This document shows positions 41,980-44,913 of a DNA stretch of 44,913 bases, one piece after another. Origin of the DNA: Actinomycetes bacterium. GTDB lineage: Bacteria; Actinomycetota; Actinomycetes; JAHEKZ01. A program made the translations under genes and the position numbers. How positions within the stretch are numbered: the first letter of the stretch is position 1; each line of letters begins with the position of its first letter. The notes under the pieces were generated by a model. That model ran no database searches. It was given only the letters and a program-made list of their open reading frames with translations, and was not told the DNA's origin. The stretch lies in NCBI GenBank assembly GCA_024644435.1, contig JAHEKZ010000016.1, positions 1 through 44,913 of the forward strand, written 5' to 3'.

Positions 41980-42458
41980 ACCTTCGCGTCCCCTGCCACA
42001 CCATCCAGCAGAGGTTCGGTGCGGTACGGCACGCCGTCGGCGAGCACGATGACCATGTTGGAGCGCCCGACGCCGTCGATTCCCAGCACGTCGTCGACGA
42101 CTCGCTGAAGGTCGGCGTTCGTGCGGGCCACCACCCGCACCAGCATGTCTCCGGCGCCGGTGATGGTGTGCGCCTCGAGCACCTCGGGCAGGGCGGTGAG
42201 AGCGGTCTCGATCCGTCGGTGCCCGCGCTGGCTGATCTCGAGCGTCACGAACGCCATGACCTCGTAACCGAGGGCACGCGGGTCGACATCAGGCCCCCAC
42301 CCGGTGACGACCCCGTTCGCCTCGAGCCGGTCCAGTCGGGCCTGAACGGTTCCGCGCGCCACCGCGAGGCGGCGTGAGGCCTCCAGGACGCCGATCCGGG
42401 GCTCTGAGCGAAAGAGGGCCAGAATGCGGGCGTCGAGGGCATCGATTGGCTGCTTCAT
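41976..42458 (-). CDS. Lrp/AsnC-family transcriptional regulator
   Basis: A 160-residue regulator. The N-terminal HTH covers residues 5-50: LDARILALFRSEPRIGVLEASRRL and ARGTVQARLDRLEANGVV, with recognition in the second part. The C-terminal RAM/ACT-like domain begins MAFVTLEISQRG and includes TGAGDMLVRVVARTNADLQ, the ligand and oligomer region. ATG 42458 has TACAGT 8 nt upstream and no ribosome site, so the mRNA is likely leaderless. It diverges from the HPPD gene. Lrp-type regulators next to hppD are known in actinobacteria and probably respond to an aromatic amino acid or its keto acid; this is inference. Confidence 0.92.
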   Translation of the reverse strand: MKQPIDALDARILALFRSEPRIGVLEASRRLAVARGTVQARLDRLEANGVVTGWGPDVDPRALGYEVMAFVTLEISQRGHRRIETALTALPEVLEAHTITGAGDMLVRVVARTNADLQRVVDDVLGIDGVGRSNMVIVLADGVPYRTEPLLDGVAGDAKV

Positions 42459-42466
42459 GCTCGCCG

Positions 42467-42515
42467 ACTGTACAGATTGATCACTATGCCGACTAGTGGT
42501 TGCGCAGGGTGATCA
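42467..42515. promoter_or_regulatory. Divergent Lrp/hppD control region with two TGATCA boxes
   Basis: TGATCA occurs at 42478-42483 and 42510-42515, 32 bases or three helical turns apart. On the minus strand TACAGT (42467-42472) is the likely -10 for the regulator. On the plus strand TTGCGC (42500-42505) and CATTCT (42523-42528) are 17 bases apart and may serve hppD. Each box would lie in a promoter spacer. CTGTACAG (42468-42475) and CACTA/TAGTG arms (42482-42498) also lie here. Confidence 0.5.
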
Positions 42516-42578
42516 GTCGAGCCATTCTCCGACGAACACGTGCCTCGCCCTGCGAGGCGGCAGAGGATGGAGACCTAA

Positions 42579-43715
<1,137 letters not shown>

Positions 43716-43724
43716 GACGCGCAC

Positions 43725-43730
43725 TAGGGT
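43725..43730 (+). promoter_or_regulatory. Possible -10 element (TAGGGT) of the M1 aminopeptidase gene
   Basis: TAGGGT lies 23 nt before GTG 43754, leaving a leader of about 17 nt that includes GGAGG (43745-43749). Confidence 0.35.
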
Positions 43731-43753
43731 GTGCCCACCACCCTGGAGGTTCT

Positions 43754-44913
43754 GTGAAACGTCGCCATGCTGCCGTGAGTCTCGGTCTTGCCCTGTCGCT
43801 GACCGTCGGTGCCATCGGGTTGGGCACCGCTGCGATGGCGGGGGATGTCTTCACGCCGGGCGCCGTCGGCATCGGTGACCCGTACGTCCCTGAAGAAGGC
43901 AACGGCGGCTACCAGGTGCGTTCGTACGACCTGGATCTCACGTTCAATCCCGGGACCGATCGGCTGACGGGCCTGGCCACCATCGAGGCCACGTCGACGC
44001 AGTCGCTGTCGGCCTTGAACTTCGACCTCTACGGCCTGAACGTGCAGTCGGTGGTGGTTGATGGGGCGAGCGCCACGTTCAGCAGGGCGCCTCGCGAGCT
44101 GACGGTCGTTCCGGCTGTCGGTATCCCTTCGGGCAGCCGGTTCCAGGTGGTGGTCGAGTACGCCGGCAAGCCACAGGTTCTGCACGACCCCGACCTAGGG
44201 GACTCGGGGTGGTTCAACACCAGCGACGGCGCAATCGTGGTGGGCGAGCCCGAAGCCGGCATGTTCTGGTTCCCCGTCAACGAACACCCCAGCGACAAGG
44301 CCCGGATGTGCAGCCGGATCACCGTCCCGAAGGGTCTGCGAGCGGTGTCGACCGGCCTGCCCTCGGCCAAGCCCCGCACCAGGAATGGCTGGACCACGTT
44401 CAGCTGGTGCACCCGAGACCCGATGGCCTCGTACCTGGCCACCGTCGCCATCGGCACCTGGCGGTTCGACCGCAGCCGTACGGCATCAGGGATCCCCGTG
44501 CTCAACTACGTCGACCGGCACTTGCCGCAGAGAGCCGATCGCGCCCTGTCCCATACCGGCGAGATGGTCGACTTCTTTGAGAGGAAGTTCGGGAAGTACC
44601 CCTTCGAGGCGGCCGGCGGCATCGCGGACAACCATGCCAGCTGGTACGCGCTCGAGAACCAGACGCGTCCGACTTACGACCGCAAGACTGTGGGCTGGGG
44701 CGGGCTCACGGCCACGGTTGCCCACGAGATCGCCCACCAGTGGTTCGGCGACAGTGTCGCGCTGGAGCGCTGGAGCGATATCTGGCTCAACGAGGGGTTC
44801 GCGACGTACGCCGAGTGGATGTGGGTCGAGCACCATGGCGGGCCATCGGTCGACGCGCAGTTTGATACCGCCTACGCTCGCCCGGCGGACAGCTCGTTCT
44901 GGACTCTGACGGT
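43754..44913 (+). CDS. Secreted M1-family metallopeptidase, N-terminal part
   Basis: The gene runs off the window; 386 residues are visible. GTG 43754 has GGAGG 4 nt upstream and opens a signal peptide (VKRRHAAVSLGLALSLTVGA, cleavage after AMA). The N-terminal beta domain includes YQVRSYDLDLTFNPGTDRLTG, usual for M1 aminopeptidases. The exopeptidase motif appears as ALENQ (GAMEN equivalent). The zinc site is HEIAH (residues 324-328) plus Glu347 in NEGFATYAE, the HExxH-x18-E pattern. It should trim peptides outside the cell. Full members have 450-850 residues, so 100-450 are missing. Confidence 0.92.
   Translation, partial: MKRRHAAVSLGLALSLTVGAIGLGTAAMAGDVFTPGAVGIGDPYVPEEGNGGYQVRSYDLDLTFNPGTDRLTGLATIEATSTQSLSALNFDLYGLNVQSVVVDGASATFSRAPRELTVVPAVGIPSGSRFQVVVEYAGKPQVLHDPDLGDSGWFNTSDGAIVVGEPEAGMFWFPVNEHPSDKARMCSRITVPKGLRAVSTGLPSAKPRTRNGWTTFSWCTRDPMASYLATVAIGTWRFDRSRTASGIPVLNYVDRHLPQRADRALSHTGEMVDFFERKFGKYPFEAAGGIADNHASWYALENQTRPTYDRKTVGWGGLTATVAHEIAHQWFGDSVALERWSDIWLNEGFATYAEWMWVEHHGGPSVDAQFDTAYARPADSSFWTLT

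Overview
The window is a 44.9 kb piece of a high-GC actinobacterial chromosome. The evidence is strong G/C bias at third codon positions, frequent GTG starts, and a set of actinobacterial markers: a HelD-type helicase, DUF3039, DUF2505, DUF3152 and GTP-dependent PEP carboxykinase. The lifestyle looks aerobic and heterotrophic (P450, Rieske oxygenase, 4-hydroxyphenylpyruvate dioxygenase). A Nocardioides/Aeromicrobium-like member of the Propionibacteriales is my guess, not a demonstrated placement. I see 41 protein genes, two of them cut by the window edges. I see no RNA genes, insertion sequences or CRISPR arrays, and no gene-free stretch longer than 300 bases.

Region 1 (1-7546, mostly plus strand) is a peripheral catabolic block. 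It holds the end of a class III aminotransferase, a small DUF1059 protein, a prenyltransferase/squalene-cyclase-fold protein coupled to an N-acyl-D-amino-acid deacylase-like amidohydrolase, and a cytoplasmic Cys-type sulfatase followed by its radical-SAM maturase. Region 2 (7536-13608, minus strand) holds a sarcosine-oxidase-like flavoprotein, a dimethylglycine-dehydrogenase-like fusion, a cation/proton antiporter and a quinone-oxidoreductase-like protein. Region 3 (13728-22017) is mixed: an EamA exporter, HelD, an AI-2E family membrane protein, another amine-oxidase-like flavoprotein, a nucleotide-sugar-epimerase-like protein and a secreted DUF3152 metzincin-like protein.

Region 4 (22189-24031) is a compact regulated unit: a quaternary-ammonium-type Rieske oxygenase overlapping a BetI-like TetR regulator, preceded by an 18-bp inverted repeat embedded in the likely promoter. 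With the flavoproteins of regions 2 and 3 it suggests stepwise N-demethylation of betaine-like compounds, although no reductase partner for the oxygenase is in the window.

Region 5 (24026-33628) holds a four-gene minus-strand operon (membrane protein, Tag, DUF2505, homoserine-dehydrogenase-like), a P450, pckG behind two CRP/GlxR-like sites, and a minus-strand set trxA - secreted sulfatase - arginine deiminase whose junctions carry strong RNA hairpins. A DUF302 gene diverges from trxA behind a CsoR/CstR-like operator. Region 6 (33673-44913) is more housekeeping in character: YqgE/AlgH, DUF3039, a secreted M43 protease, an MFS exporter, a superfamily 2 helicase, a complete polar amino-acid ABC transporter, an HdeD-like protein, a divergent Lrp/hppD pair and the start of a secreted M1 aminopeptidase.

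A recurring feature is leaderless transcription: at least nine genes have a -10-like hexamer 6-9 nt before the start codon and no Shine-Dalgarno sequence.
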